DNA from: Mongoliibacter ruber
Lineage (GTDB): Bacteria > Bacteroidota > Bacteroidia > Cytophagales > Cyclobacteriaceae
Assembly: GCF_003003005.1 (NCBI RefSeq)
Contig: NZ_PVTR01000004.1
Coordinates: forward strand, 186,001-250,000
Direction: 5' to 3'
Length of the DNA stretch: 64,000 bases
Shown: piece after piece, positions 52,333 through 61,051 of the stretch
Layout of the letters: each line of letters starts with the position of its first letter
How positions within the stretch are numbered: the first letter of the stretch is position 1
Translations under genes and position numbers: made by a program
The notes under the pieces: generated by a model
The model's database searches: none
What the model was told of the DNA's origin: nothing
The model's input: only the letters and a program-made list of their open reading frames with translations

Positions 52333-54303
52333 TCAATCGAATAAAGGCCAACTTATCCCTATATCCAGTGCTCTTTTGAGACCTGTATAATATGGGGTTA
52401 CAAAATACCCAGGCTCACTCAGTGTGTTGATATTGAGATGGTTGAACCTCAACAATATCCTGGTCCTGTTTATTCTTGCATTCAAAAAGAAATCTACCAC
52501 TGGGTAGGCCAATACGAGGAAATCGTTCTGAAGGTGAAAATTTTGTAAGGCAGGATTGTAAGCATCGGCATAATAATCACTTCTGTAACGCCCCTCAAGT
52601 CCTATTTGAATGAATAGATTCTCATCGAACATAGGGCTATCAAAGAATATACGGCTATTAGCGAAGAACTCTGGTATTCTGAAATTATCCGATCCACCTC
52701 CCGAAAGCACGGTATAATAGATTTCAGACTCCCAGAAAAACTTTTCTCTGATATTAAAAGAATACTTTAACCCAGGAATCAACATAAATGCTTCACCACT
52801 TGCTTGGGCGGCCTGCTGATTTTCATCAAAAAACACATAGTTATTGACCCTATTGATGGTTAGACTTGGCCTGAAGCTCCAACTGTTGAAATCCGCCTTG
52901 ATCACACCTTTAATTTGATCCAGACCTATGTTATCAAATCGATTTGACCAACGATGATGATTGCCTCTGTTCAGTTGTTGTATAGATGTAGGCTTATAAA
53001 GAGCTTTGGTATAAGACGCTTCAAGCCATGGAGATACGAATAAGCCATGTATTCTAAAGGCGCCCGGCAAGAGGTATTCACCTTCAGCTTCAAACTTCCA
53101 TTGCGGATTTATTTCACCTCTGAGAGCTCCCCCTAGATAAAGTTCATCAAAACCATTGGGGTTTACCATAAAGGGACTATTCATGTTTCCTGTTCTATAC
53201 CTGATGTAGGCATTGTAAAAAACTGGGCCTAAATCCCCTTTGAAACCAGCTTCATTTCTCCATTCAGCAAACCTGAAGTTATTGGCTGTACTATCAGTTG
53301 TATTGAACCTATCCGGATTGTATAAATTAAAAAAAGTAGAATCCGCCGTCCTAAGGTTACTGTTGAAATCCATTTGTTGGATTTTCCGATCAAAGACATG
53401 ATAAACCTCCAAGCCTTTGTATACTTCATACTCGTGATAAAGGTGTACTTCCTGCCTCAAGTCAATTGCCCTTGAATTTCTAAGCCAAACCTTCGCATCT
53501 TCATAAGCAAAAAGAATTGAGGTTTCATCAATTTCAGGCGGTATAATCCCTCCTTGTTCCCTGACCTGATGCTTCATTCTAGAAAAATTCCCAAGCAAGA
53601 AATATTTTCCATTTTCTGATTTATAATTGGTATGGAGAGAATAGGAAGTTTGTTCGGTCAAATTATCATCCCTAGCACTAGGGTTTAAGGTTTTCCTGGC
53701 CCTAATGGTACTTAGATTGAAACCTACATTCCATCTGGAATTCACATTTCGCGCAAAAGCCAAATCGAGCATATTCCTATTTCCCCCACCCCAAAAAGCA
53801 TTCATCTGGGTATAAGGAGACTTGGTATCATAATATTTCATGCTATCAGAGGAGTTATGATACAAATCATAAGCATGAAAACCTGAAGTCACTCCGATCA
53901 TTTTTGGAGATTGGTAAAAAATAGGTTGAGCTGCACTTCCGATATTCCCTAAATCTTGGTATTTCCAACCCGACTTGGCCACAGGTTCATAATAATGGAA
54001 ATTATTGAGCAGTGTATCTATTTCGTATTTGATATCTTTATTCTTCCTGATATCTTTTTCGAAAAAATACAAGGTGGTCTTTGGCCCAAAAACCATTTTA
54101 GTAGAGTCATCAATGAGTTTTTTCCTCTCTCCCGATTCTTCCTGCATCTGTTGTTCGGGATCTCGCTCTTGCCTAGGCTGCATACCCTGATTTTGTTGAC
54201 CTGGAGGATTGGTAGTAGGGCTAATAGGGCGAATTTGAGCCTTCAACTCCCCACCAATCAGGTAAGTGATCATCAAAAGAAAAAAGGTTAATCTAAATCT
54301 CAC
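52333..54303 (-). CDS. Putative porin (Porin_10 family)
   Basis: Outer-membrane protein of 656 residues with a signal peptide (MRFRLTFFLLMITYLIGGELKA) and then a Pro/Gln-rich linker (NPPGQQNQGMQPRQERDPEQQMQ, near 32-55 in outline). The rest is a run of amphipathic strands rich in aromatic residues and a family signature near YHNSSDSMKYYDTKSPYTQM. The product fits the Porin_10 family of Bacteroidota. It overlaps the upstream lpxK gene by four bases (ATGA), so it is translationally coupled to an LPS gene. The solute is unknown. Confidence 0.85.
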   Translation of the reverse strand: MRFRLTFFLLMITYLIGGELKAQIRPISPTTNPPGQQNQGMQPRQERDPEQQMQEESGERKKLIDDSTKMVFGPKTTLYFFEKDIRKNKDIKYEIDTLLNNFHYYEPVAKSGWKYQDLGNIGSAAQPIFYQSPKMIGVTSGFHAYDLYHNSSDSMKYYDTKSPYTQMNAFWGGGNRNMLDLAFARNVNSRWNVGFNLSTIRARKTLNPSARDDNLTEQTSYSLHTNYKSENGKYFLLGNFSRMKHQVREQGGIIPPEIDETSILFAYEDAKVWLRNSRAIDLRQEVHLYHEYEVYKGLEVYHVFDRKIQQMDFNSNLRTADSTFFNLYNPDRFNTTDSTANNFRFAEWRNEAGFKGDLGPVFYNAYIRYRTGNMNSPFMVNPNGFDELYLGGALRGEINPQWKFEAEGEYLLPGAFRIHGLFVSPWLEASYTKALYKPTSIQQLNRGNHHRWSNRFDNIGLDQIKGVIKADFNSWSFRPSLTINRVNNYVFFDENQQAAQASGEAFMLIPGLKYSFNIREKFFWESEIYYTVLSGGGSDNFRIPEFFANSRIFFDSPMFDENLFIQIGLEGRYRSDYYADAYNPALQNFHLQNDFLVLAYPVVDFFLNARINRTRILLRFNHLNINTLSEPGYFVTPYYTGLKRALDIGISWPLFD

Positions 54304-55349
54304 AGATGGTAGGCTTTTTCGGCAATCATATTTGAAATCTGACCCAATAGATATTGTTCGTCCAACTTGGTCATGCTAATTTTAATAGGCAAGGCAAAAA
54401 TCGGAATTTCTGCCAAATAATCACGAAAGCTAGTGTTTTTTAGTTTGACAGCATCTTTTTCGGTAGTAAGAAGCATACAGTCTTGCTGAGAACTAACCAA
54501 TTCCACAAGGTGACGTATTTCTGCCAGCGTATATTCATGATGGTCTTTGAAGCTCAACTTTTCAATGACATGAACCCTCTTTTCACATTCTTCGACAAAC
54601 AGACTGTCATTTGCAAGTCCAGATACCACTACTGCTTTTGGTTTCAATTTTCCTCCATTTCCCAAAACGGCAATAGGCTCGCCATATTGGATCTGAGAGA
54701 AAATAGTTTTCGCAGAAGTATAATTGCCTATATTTTCAATGTAATTCTCTTTGCTGGAATCTTTTATACCTACAGGACATTTGGACACCACAACGATATC
54801 AGCCCTTTTGGCCCCTGATCTCGATTCTCTCAGCCTACCAAGTGGCAATACAAAATCATTGAAAAATGGTTGCTGAAAAGTAGTAAGCATAATATTTAAA
54901 TCAGCTTTCAAATACCTGTGTTGAAAAGCATCGTCCAACAAGATAAGATTGATTTCCGGATGTTTTTCTAAAATCTTTGGAATGGCTAAGACTCTTTTCT
55001 CTCCAACTGCAAATTTTGCAAACTGGCGAAATTTTGAAAACATCTGAAAAGGTTCATCTCCAACCTCCGATGGGCTTAGGTGCTCATTTATCATCAAAAA
55101 ACCTTTTGTTTTCCTGCCATATCCTCTGCTCAAAATCGCGATTTTATGCTTTTTAGAAAGTGCTTCAATCAAAAACTCCACCATTGGGGTTTTTCCAGAA
55201 CCACCTACATTAAGATTTCCTACCACTATACATGGTACATCAAAACCGGTGTGTTTTTTTAGGCCAATGTCAAACATATGATTGCGCAATTTTGTAACGC
55301 CATCATAACAAAAGCTTAACGGATAGAGCAAAGGGGCATACCATCGCAT
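54300..55349 (-). CDS. lpxK: Tetraacyldisaccharide 4'-kinase LpxK
   Basis: Membrane-associated kinase of 349 residues that phosphorylates the lipid A precursor at the 4' position, the sixth step of lipid A synthesis. An N-terminal hydrophobic helix (PLLYPLSFCYDGVTKLRN) precedes the P-loop NLNVGGSGKTP near residues 44-54. Other family features are ILSRGYGRKTKG, GDEPFQMF, and the Walker-B-like LILLDDAFQHRYL with catalytic Asp near 137-149. The length matches the family. It is the first gene of the operon with the porin and MiaE; it is divergent from the Nif3-like gene. Confidence 0.94.
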   Translation of the reverse strand: MRWYAPLLYPLSFCYDGVTKLRNHMFDIGLKKHTGFDVPCIVVGNLNVGGSGKTPMVEFLIEALSKKHKIAILSRGYGRKTKGFLMINEHLSPSEVGDEPFQMFSKFRQFAKFAVGEKRVLAIPKILEKHPEINLILLDDAFQHRYLKADLNIMLTTFQQPFFNDFVLPLGRLRESRSGAKRADIVVVSKCPVGIKDSSKENYIENIGNYTSAKTIFSQIQYGEPIAVLGNGGKLKPKAVVVSGLANDSLFVEECEKRVHVIEKLSFKDHHEYTLAEIRHLVELVSSQQDCMLLTTEKDAVKLKNTSFRDYLAEIPIFALPIKISMTKLDEQYLLGQISNMIAEKAYHL

Positions 55350-55390
55350 GGATAATTTTACTTAATTTGGGGCAAAGTAAAAGAAAAATT

Positions 55391-56491
55391 ATGGTTTACA
55401 CGATTCAGGATATTGTTTCTTACTTGGAAAAAATAGCTCCACCGAGTTACCAAGAATCTTACGACAATGCACAATTGATAACAGGAAACTCAAATGAAGA
55501 GGTAAAAGGGATATTATGTAGCCTTGATGCTACAGAGGCGGTTGTAGATGAAGCGATCAAGCTGGGTTGCAACCTGATCGTTGCACACCATCCGATTGTT
55601 TTTAAAGGGCTCAAGACTTTTACAGGTAAAAACTACGTCGAAAAAACCATAATCAAAGCCATCAAAAATGATGTGGCTATTTATGCCATCCATACTAATT
55701 TGGATCATGTAGCACATGGAGTCAATAAAAAAATATGCGATATCTTGGGTTTGACCAAAACTCGAATCCTAAAACCCAAAAGAGAAATATTATCCAAATT
55801 GGTCACTTTTGTGCCAATTGACTCCGCAAAGGAGGTCGCTCAGGCAATATTTGATGCAGGAGCTGGAGAAATAGGTGAATATAGTGGTTGCAGTTTTCAG
55901 AGCAAGGGGTACGGCACTTACACACCTTCTGAAAGTTCCAATCCACATAAAGGTCAAAAAGGCAAACCTCACGAAGAAGAGGAGGTTAAGATAGAAGTAA
56001 TGGTACCCGCTTATTTGGAAAGAAAAGTGTTGAGTGCTCTCAAAAAAGCACATCCTTACGAGGAGGTGGCTTACTTCATCACAAAACTTGAAAATGAAAA
56101 CCAGGAAGTCGGCGCCGGAATGATAGGAGCACTCGATTTTGAGATGGATGAAAAGGAGTTTTTGACCTACCTCAAGAAGCAAATGGACCTGAAAATAATC
56201 AAACATACCCATCTTCTAGGTAAACCTATCAAAAATGTAGCAGTATGTGGTGGTGCGGGTATTTTCCTCTTAAATGATGCCAAAAAATCAGGGGCGGACA
56301 TTTTCATCACCTCAGATGTGAAATACCACGAATTCTTTGACGCTGAAAATCAACTGATTATTTGCGACATTGGACATTACGAAAGTGAAATTTACACAAA
56401 AGAACTGCTTGGGGATTTATTGTCACAAAATTTTAGTAATATTGCACTCTATTTGACAAATGTAGTTACGAATCCCATAACTTATATATAG
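55391..56491 (+). CDS. Nif3-like dinuclear metal center hexameric protein
   Basis: Cytoplasmic protein of 366 residues in the Nif3/YbgI family; hexameric rings with a two-metal site and unknown reaction. The start is ATG 55391 (MVYTIQDIVSYLEKIAP); an upstream TTG at 55367 gives an unlikely extension. Metal ligands are seen in the LIVAHHPIVFKGLK motif (near residue 61), THLDHVAHG-like HTNLDHVAHG (near 100) and CDIGHYESE near the C-terminus. The middle of the protein carries the inserted PII/CutA-like domain. The zinc-ribbon gene follows three bases after it. Confidence 0.93.
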   Translation: MVYTIQDIVSYLEKIAPPSYQESYDNAQLITGNSNEEVKGILCSLDATEAVVDEAIKLGCNLIVAHHPIVFKGLKTFTGKNYVEKTIIKAIKNDVAIYAIHTNLDHVAHGVNKKICDILGLTKTRILKPKREILSKLVTFVPIDSAKEVAQAIFDAGAGEIGEYSGCSFQSKGYGTYTPSESSNPHKGQKGKPHEEEEVKIEVMVPAYLERKVLSALKKAHPYEEVAYFITKLENENQEVGAGMIGALDFEMDEKEFLTYLKKQMDLKIIKHTHLLGKPIKNVAVCGGAGIFLLNDAKKSGADIFITSDVKYHEFFDAENQLIICDIGHYESEIYTKELLGDLLSQNFSNIALYLTNVVTNPITYI

Positions 56492-56494
56492 TAC

Positions 56495-57262
56495 ATGGAA
56501 AGTACAGTTTCACAAAAGCTTGAAGCCTTATTAAACCTTCAAAAATTAGATTCCAGACTCGACGCGATTTTTAAAGTTAGAGGAGCCCTTCCAGAAGAGG
56601 TCCAAGACCTTGAAGATGAGATAGTAGGTTACGAGACAAGACTGGATAAGTTCAAAAATGATCTCAACAGCCTAGAAGATGATATAAAAACCTACAAGGA
56701 AAATATCAAAGAATCTGAAAAGCTGATCAAGAAATATCAAGAACAGCAGATGAATGTCAGAAACAACAGGGAGTATGACGCCATCACCAAAGAACTTGAA
56801 CTTCAAGACCTTGAAATCCAAGTATCAAAAAAGAAAATCGGAGAAGCACAGTCAAGGATTGAAAGCAAAAATACCGATGTTGATGCTTTGAAGGAGATCT
56901 TAAGCGAAAGGCAAAAAGATCTAGACTCCAAAAAAGGTGAATTAGATACTATTGTTTCTGAAAGCGAAAACGATCAATCTAAATTAGAAGCAGACAGAGA
57001 AAAGGCTACTAAAAAAATCGAAGACAGGCTCTTGAAATCTTACAACAAGATTAGAGACAATGCCAAAAACGGTTTGGCTGTAGTAATGGTAAAAAGAGGA
57101 GCTTGTGGCGGTTGTTTCAACATTGTCCCTCCTCAGAGACAAGCAGACATTAGAGAAAAGAAAAAACTTATTGTCTGTGAACATTGTGGTAGGATTTTCG
57201 CCGGTGTAGAAGACGAGGTGGAAGAGGAACCAGTAAAAAAGAAAAGAAGCAGCAGATCTTAA
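56495..57262 (+). CDS. Coiled-coil zinc-ribbon protein (CT398/zf-RING_7 type)
   Basis: A 255-residue protein with a long coiled coil (about 10-190, rich in Glu/Lys) followed by a C4 zinc ribbon with CGGCFNIVPPQ and CEHCGRIFAG near residues 207-232, and a basic tail (KKKRSSRS). It is cotranscribed with the Nif3-like gene, a conserved pair in Bacteroidota and other phyla. Similar proteins such as Chlamydia CT398 bind sigma-54 or secretion proteins, but no specific role can be assigned here. Confidence 0.9.
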   Translation: MESTVSQKLEALLNLQKLDSRLDAIFKVRGALPEEVQDLEDEIVGYETRLDKFKNDLNSLEDDIKTYKENIKESEKLIKKYQEQQMNVRNNREYDAITKELELQDLEIQVSKKKIGEAQSRIESKNTDVDALKEILSERQKDLDSKKGELDTIVSESENDQSKLEADREKATKKIEDRLLKSYNKIRDNAKNGLAVVMVKRGACGGCFNIVPPQRQADIREKKKLIVCEHCGRIFAGVEDEVEEEPVKKKRSSRS

Positions 57263-57281
57263 TCTCATTAATATAAATGTG

Positions 57282-57308
57282 AAAGCCCGGGAAAAACTTC
57301 CGGGCTTT
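57282..57308 (+). terminator. Terminator after zinc-ribbon gene
   Basis: AAAGCCCGG (57282-57290), 9-base loop, CCGGGCTTT (57300-57308), then TTTTTT. Confidence 0.88.
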
Positions 57309-57363
57309 TTTTTTGTAAAATAAAACTATAACTTTAGATTAACTCAAGTTTTTATGACTGCCC

Positions 57364-58509
57364 ATGAAAAGAAAATTAGCGCTGGTTTTATTGATTTGCT
57401 TTGGTTTTTCCTGTTCGGATCCCGGCGAACCTATCATAGAAGAGGATCCTGAAGATTTTGAACTTTATGATTCTAATATTATTAACAGTAACGGTTTTAT
57501 TCTTGGTATGGAAATCATCGATGAAAAGCTTTTTTTCCTCCACGTAAATACTCCAGGATATATCAATAAAGAGGGTATTATCAATTTCACATGTTGTTTG
57601 AGGAGTGGATTAAGCAATAGGTTCAGGCCTTCTTTTACTGAAGATTATATTATTCATCCTGTTGAAAATTTAAGTGGATTCTTTTTGTTTCCCAACTTTT
57701 TTGGGGATTTAAGAGGATTGAATTTTGCACAACATTTAGGCGAGGATGGAATAGGTGCAACGCTTGTTTTGGACACCCATAAAAATTTTTTTCATCCAGA
57801 AAGGAATTTTGATTTAAATGGAAATCACCTGATCCTCAATCTCGCCAAAGATGGAGTCAATCGAATCATCATACTGGAAATTGACTTTGGAAATGGATTC
57901 GGCAGCATAGGTGTAAATAAGATAGCAGAAATCAATCCATCCAATTTAGGTATGGACACTGATAGTAATGGTCAGGGATTGATTATCCAAAGTGTTAAAA
58001 AGCTGGAAGACCAATGGGTAGCCCACATCAAAAAAGCCGGCGATGACGAGGAATCAGGAGATTCTTTCCTAATCTACAAAGATGGCAGTGTCCAAAAACT
58101 CATAGGACCATCAACAGGCAGCCCTAATTTCAGGTTTTATGATTATGCAATGATCACTCCTTTGGAATTCCTGATTTCAGAATCTCCTATTGGCAGAATT
58201 TCCTATTCAAATTCAATTATCTCTGAAAGCAAAGAATACATCACTGAAGTTAACGGACCCTTAATAATCAGGTCTGATGGAAACAAAGGACTCATCTTCA
58301 TACCTGGTACCAATATACTTTCTTCACTCGACAACTTCAGGGAAAACGGAGTGGCAAATCACCAATTGCAGGAACTGGATAGGACAGGACTCGAGAGTCC
58401 AAATATATACGATGTCCAGTTTTTCGGAAACAAAGCCTATGTTGCAACCAGGGATGGACTTTTTGTGAAAAGCCAAGAAAATTTCTGGGAAGAAGTGAGG
58501 CTCCCCTGA
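57364..58509 (+). CDS. Hypothetical lipoprotein
   Basis: An unrecognised exported protein of 381 residues with a lipoprotein signal, MKRKLALVLLICFGFSC, and then an acidic stretch (EEDPEDFE). The rest looks like a beta-propeller built from short segments such as GLIFIPGTN and VATRDGLFVK, with no catalytic motif visible. It could be a surface lipoprotein of a propeller type. It stands alone between the zinc-ribbon terminator and the HD-domain gene; its stop codon abuts that of the convergent gene in the palindrome TGATCA. Confidence 0.7.
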   Translation: MKRKLALVLLICFGFSCSDPGEPIIEEDPEDFELYDSNIINSNGFILGMEIIDEKLFFLHVNTPGYINKEGIINFTCCLRSGLSNRFRPSFTEDYIIHPVENLSGFFLFPNFFGDLRGLNFAQHLGEDGIGATLVLDTHKNFFHPERNFDLNGNHLILNLAKDGVNRIIILEIDFGNGFGSIGVNKIAEINPSNLGMDTDSNGQGLIIQSVKKLEDQWVAHIKKAGDDEESGDSFLIYKDGSVQKLIGPSTGSPNFRFYDYAMITPLEFLISESPIGRISYSNSIISESKEYITEVNGPLIIRSDGNKGLIFIPGTNILSSLDNFRENGVANHQLQELDRTGLESPNIYDVQFFGNKAYVATRDGLFVKSQENFWEEVRLP

Positions 58510-59106
58510 TCAGGAACGCAATTGATTATCAATCACAAATTGGATCAATTCTTCTAAAGAAATTCCGGCTCTTTGGGACGCATCGGCTATATCTTCCCTA
58601 CTCACCTGAGCAGCAAAACTTTTGTCTTTCAGTCTCTTCTTTACGCCCTTTATATCCATGCCTTCATAGGCTTGTGGGCGCATGAGGGAATAAGCATGAA
58701 TCAGTCCTGACAATTCGTCGAAAGCATATAGCATTTTGTCCATTTCTGATTCAGGTTCTACTCCAAAATGGATTGGCCCATGACTGGCTATAGCTTTCAT
58801 GATACGAGGATCCTGATTTCTGCTTTCCAACTCTTCAATGATTTTCTTACAATGCTCGTCCGGCCATTGATCCCAATCAGCATCATGAAGCAGACCGGCG
58901 ATGTACCACATTTGCTGGGTACTTTTATCGTAGCCTTTAAACTCAGCATAAGACTTCATCAGATGGCCCACCTGCTTCATGTGAAAGACAAGTTTTTCAT
59001 TTTTCACCCATTCTGACAAAAGTGAATTGGCCTCGCCAACATCCATTATGTTGCCTTGGTTTTTAGGATCTCCGAATTGATTTCTATTTAATTTTAAGGA
59101 TGTCAT
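58510..59106 (-). CDS. HD-domain phosphohydrolase family protein
   Basis: Cytoplasmic protein of 198 residues with a single HD domain. The metal ligands are in LMKSYAEFKGYD (first His region), GLLHDADWDQ (HD motif near 70) and IASHGPIHFG (His near 109), with the last Asp in AFDELSGLIHA near 128. This layout fits nucleotide or (di)phosphate hydrolases of the HD superfamily. ATG at 59106 is used; ATG at 59046 (MDVGEANSLL) gives a shorter product and is a plausible alternative. The substrate is unknown. It is convergent with the lipoprotein gene. Confidence 0.8.
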   Translation of the reverse strand: MTSLKLNRNQFGDPKNQGNIMDVGEANSLLSEWVKNEKLVFHMKQVGHLMKSYAEFKGYDKSTQQMWYIAGLLHDADWDQWPDEHCKKIIEELESRNQDPRIMKAIASHGPIHFGVEPESEMDKMLYAFDELSGLIHAYSLMRPQAYEGMDIKGVKKRLKDKSFAAQVSREDIADASQRAGISLEELIQFVIDNQLRS

Positions 59107-59191
59107 GTTTTTTTGAACAATATTAAATGTATTTGAAATATTATTTTTTGCTTTTTCTATATATATTCGTAAGTATTCTTAATGATTTTAA

Positions 59192-60229
59192 GTGAAAAGA
59201 TCTACCCTCAGCCACAATGATTTTCTGGATTTATTCAATAAATCGACAAGCATTTACTTAATCGTACTTGATGAAAATTTTAAAATCATTGAAGTGAATA
59301 CCTACTTCAATGATCAACTTTCAGTTTTTGATAAATCTATAATCGATCGATCATTTTCGGAGATAATATACCCCCGAGATTTTTTAAATTATAAATTTTT
59401 AGTAGAAAAATCAGTTTCTGAAGGCAAATCGACCTTAAATATTGATTTGAGGATGCTTAATACTAATGGGGAAGATTTCACTTGGAGTAAATGGGAATTT
59501 CAAATAACCGCTCTACAAGGAAAAAGAAGACTTATTGGACATGGCCATTCGATTAAAATGAAACAGGATCATTACTTTGAAATCCCTGGTAACATGAATG
59601 AACTTCAAGTGAAAAATGAAGTGCTAGATGGACTATTCCAAGACCATCTATTAGGATTTTGGTTTTGGGATTTGGAGCATAAAAACAATCAATTAAGCGC
59701 TTCTCTGTATTCATTATTAGGATATGAGACTGATGATATTGAAACCAGGAAAAAACAATTGAAGTGGGAAAAGCATATTCATCTTCCTGACAAGGCTAAG
59801 GTTGAAAAACAACTCAAAGACCACTTTTTTGCAAAAGGAAAAATCCCTTTCCACTGTGAGTTCAGAATATTGAGTCTGAAAAATGAAATCAAGTATGTAG
59901 TCTGTTATGGAAAAGTGGTCAAATGGGCCGAAACAGGTTCCCCATGTGTGATGGTAGGGGGTCTTTTCGATATTTCAGAAAAGAAAAAATCAGAAGCTAT
60001 AATTGAAAAACAAGATCAATTTCTCAGGGAACTCACCTTCAATCAATCTCATTTGATGCGGGCCAAGCTTGCAAATATTTTAGGGGTGCTTGAAGTAATG
60101 GATGGCAAGCGAGATTTTGAAGAAACTGCTGCTTTGATCGGCTTGATTAAGAATGAGGCAATCAAACTGGATCAAGTTCTCCAAAGCAGCATACATGCTT
60201 CAAGCGCCCTAAATTCTGATAATTTTTAA
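59192..60229 (+). CDS. PAS-domain protein with orphan histidine-kinase H-box
   Basis: A 345-residue soluble protein. Two PAS domains are visible (about 10-125 and 138-270), the second ending in VGGLFDISEKKKSE. Residues 275-335 resemble a HisKA dimerisation helix with candidate phospho-acceptor H287 in FNQSHLMRAKLANILGV. Only about 58 residues follow, too few for an ATPase domain, and no N or G box appears. The start is GTG at 59192. The gene ends cleanly, overlapping the next convergent gene by four bases. It may be a phosphotransfer or dimer-forming sensor. Confidence 0.8.
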   Translation: MKRSTLSHNDFLDLFNKSTSIYLIVLDENFKIIEVNTYFNDQLSVFDKSIIDRSFSEIIYPRDFLNYKFLVEKSVSEGKSTLNIDLRMLNTNGEDFTWSKWEFQITALQGKRRLIGHGHSIKMKQDHYFEIPGNMNELQVKNEVLDGLFQDHLLGFWFWDLEHKNNQLSASLYSLLGYETDDIETRKKQLKWEKHIHLPDKAKVEKQLKDHFFAKGKIPFHCEFRILSLKNEIKYVVCYGKVVKWAETGSPCVMVGGLFDISEKKKSEAIIEKQDQFLRELTFNQSHLMRAKLANILGVLEVMDGKRDFEETAALIGLIKNEAIKLDQVLQSSIHASSALNSDNF

Positions 60230-60819
60230 TTTTGTGCTTTTAAATTGATCACAAAGCTTCTTTCTGCCCAACTGAATTTCAATTCTCCAGTCTGTGTGTC
60301 TTTGCTGATTACTTCAAACTTCAATTGTTCAACCTGATCGGCAGATGGAATATTTTCAACTTCAACTCTCAACACATCTTCTGTTTGGTCATAATCATCT
60401 GCCAAATGCTGCTCGTAATTTGAATTCAAGATGACTGTCCAACCATTTTCTTTTGGTATAGTAAACAAGGCATATTTCCCAGCTGGGACTGACTCTCCTT
60501 CAATGATCAAATCTTCATTAAAAGAAATACTTGTAGCTGAATGCGCTCCTGTCACCCATACTTCATCATAAGCCACCAAGCCTCCAAAAACCTGCCGTCC
60601 TCTTACACTCGGGGCAGAATAAACGACATGGACATGGTTGGAACCGATATTAGCCATGGCTGCGGTTCGGGGACTTTTTGAATTTGCAGCTTCAGATGTT
60701 GCTCCATGGTCATGATGGGCATGCCCGTTTGATTCCTCTACTTTGCCCTCTTCCTTATTTGAAGAACAAGAAAGGATAATCATTGAAGAAAGGATGATTA
60801 GATAATTTTTGGTTTTCAT
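60226..60819 (-). CDS. DUF2911 lipoprotein with His-rich N-terminus
   Basis: Lipoprotein of 197 residues, lipobox IILSC near residue 18. After a short acidic linker comes a His cluster (HAHHDHG) that could bind metal ions. The DUF2911 domain follows (VHVVYSAPSVRGRQVFGGLVAYDEVWVTGAHSA pattern, with the conserved G-A-x-x-A-T core and VPAGKYALFTIP). It is the last gene of the metal-efflux cluster on the minus strand, separated from the adaptor gene by a repeat-rich spacer. A role in metal stress is inferred from its context and histidines. Confidence 0.85.
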   Translation of the reverse strand: MKTKNYLIILSSMIILSCSSNKEEGKVEESNGHAHHDHGATSEAANSKSPRTAAMANIGSNHVHVVYSAPSVRGRQVFGGLVAYDEVWVTGAHSATSISFNEDLIIEGESVPAGKYALFTIPKENGWTVILNSNYEQHLADDYDQTEDVLRVEVENIPSADQVEQLKFEVISKDTQTGELKFSWAERSFVINLKAQN

Positions 60820-60888
60820 TTTTGTGATAATATTTTATACGATTATTCGAAATCATGCCACTAATCAATTAAACTAGGATTTATTGGC

Positions 60889-61047
60889 AAATGGATACTA
60901 ATAGATATTGGATAATTATTGATATTGGTTCGAAATCATAGGTTAATTCTATTATTTAGATTCTACCGGTATGAAAGCGGATATAAGTATTAGGATATTG
61001 GAATTTCTTACCATATATCCCAATATCTATAAATATCAATAAGTATC
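60889..61047. repeat. Palindromic GATATTG-rich repeat, copy A
   Basis: Left arm around 60891-60928 (ATGGATACTAATAGATATTGG..TTGATATTGG) is inverted relative to the right arm around 60990-61047 (CCAATATCTATAAATATC AATAAGTATC). The same words recur in copy B beyond the adaptor gene. Two TTCGAAATCAT words lie nearby (near 60847 and 60930). Confidence 0.6.
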
Positions 61048-61051
61048 ATTT

